Source of the DNA: an uncultured Oscillibacter sp.
Lineage (GTDB): Bacteria > Bacillota > Clostridia > Oscillospirales > Oscillospiraceae
Direction: 5' to 3'
Length of the DNA: 5,398 nt
NCBI GenBank assembly: GCA_900551885.1
Contig: URXS01000129.1
Span: 1-5,398, forward strand
How positions within the stretch are numbered: position 1 is the stretch's first letter; the number at the start of each line of letters is the position of its first letter. Shown here piece by piece: positions 5,215-5,398 of this stretch. Position numbers and translations under genes: made by a program. The notes under the pieces were generated by a model. It searched no databases. It saw only the letters and a program-made list of their open reading frames with translations, and was not told the DNA's origin.

Positions 5215-5243
5215 AGTATATGCGCTTCCCGGCGGAAAATTGC
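5215..5243 (-). promoter_or_regulatory. Promoter-like box upstream of micropeptide B
   Basis: On the - strand GCAAT (5243-5239), 16 bp, then CATATACT (5222-5215) and GG, matching the box before micropeptide A. The spacing to the ATG is also identical. CATATACT is one base from the sigma-E type -10 (CATACANT), though its -35 is not clear, so a sigma-factor assignment is tentative. Confidence 0.5.
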
Positions 5244-5321
5244 ACGGAATCGGACACCCGGCGGAAATTTTTTCTCGCCGGGAACTTACAAAAAATTTTC
5301 CGAGGTTTTTGGACTCCATGC

Positions 5322-5350
5322 TTGACAGAAACGGGGGATTGTGATATTCT
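5322..5350 (+). promoter_or_regulatory. Promoter of tRNA-Leu
   Basis: A perfect -35 TTGACA (5322-5327), a 17-bp spacer and -10 TATTCT (5345-5350), 17 nt before the tRNA start. It mirrors the tRNA-Val promoter on the other side of the micropeptide cassette. Confidence 0.88.
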
Positions 5351-5367
5351 AATTGTTGCCGACAGCT

Positions 5368-5398
5368 GCCGGTGTGGTGGAATTGGTAGACACAGGGG
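5368..5398 (+). tRNA. tRNA-Leu, 5' part (runs off the window)
   Basis: The sequence starts GCCGGTGTGGTGGAATTGG and continues TAGACACAGGGG, which is the acceptor 5' strand, D arm and start of the anticodon stem of a class II tRNA-Leu. The anticodon and long variable arm lie beyond the right edge, so the isoacceptor is not known. Confidence 0.87.

Larger units (their letters stand above)
4864..5302. repeat. Imperfect inverted duplication carrying the two micropeptide genes
   Basis: Two arms of about 200 bp (4864-5063 and 5101-5302, the second read on the - strand) share islands in the same order. First comes an outer CGGAA-(AA)-TTTTTTGT-AAG element (4864-4880; 5302-5285), then a GCAAK-16-CRTATACTGGC box, then GCAAAGGAGGAA before the ATG, then the coding core. 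Matching elements lie at nearly equal distances from each ATG (125 and 121 nt for the outer element; 42 nt for the start of the GCRTATACT island). The islands are separated by diverged sequence, so the duplication is probably old. Confidence 0.75.

Noticed and set aside
4839..5319. 72-74 residue versions of the two micropeptides, open in frame upstream and sharing AYTG and CKGG
   Set aside because: The shared residues are explained by the conserved CRTATACTGG box and the GCAAAGGAGGA ribosome site. The long starts (TTG at 4839, ATG at 5319) have no ribosome site and overlap the tRNA promoter regions.

Overview
The window looks like a stretch of chromosome from a GC-rich anaerobic Firmicute, most likely an Oscillospiraceae-type gut clostridium (Oscillibacter/Flavonifractor-like). 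This is inferred from strong GGAGG ribosome sites, GTG and TTG starts, TTGACA/TATNNT housekeeping promoters in front of the tRNAs, and the gene families present; no marker gene proves the genus.

Left third (1-2446, + strand): the end of a thiamin block. The last 67 codons of thiE (thiamin-phosphate synthase) are followed by a 186-nt leader with two strong hairpins, then thiD (HMP/HMP-P kinase), overlapping by 4 nt with cytX (a putative HMP transporter of the NCS1 family). Together they would import hydroxymethylpyrimidine, phosphorylate it and join it to the thiazole unit. A strong hairpin/T-tract terminator closes the unit and also serves the convergent gene nfo.

Middle (2453-4656, - strand): nfo (endonuclease IV, base-excision repair) with its own extended -10 promoter; a small 54-residue helical protein of unknown function; and a secreted or membrane-anchored DNA/RNA non-specific endonuclease (EndA type) with an added C-terminal Ada-like zinc module, starting at TTG and ending at its own terminator.

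Right (4691-5398): two tRNA genes transcribed away from each other, tRNA-Val(GAC) on the - strand and the 5' part of a tRNA-Leu on the + strand, each with a clear promoter. Between them lies the most unusual part of the window: two convergent micropeptide genes (24 and 26 residues) that share a GDVDDLIFQD-x-W-xx-SQR core, identical ribosome sites at identical spacing, and a common promoter-like box. They form an inverted duplication of about 200 bp per arm around a GAAA-capped hairpin. Their shared codons differ mostly at synonymous positions, which suggests real translated peptides. I do not recognise the family.
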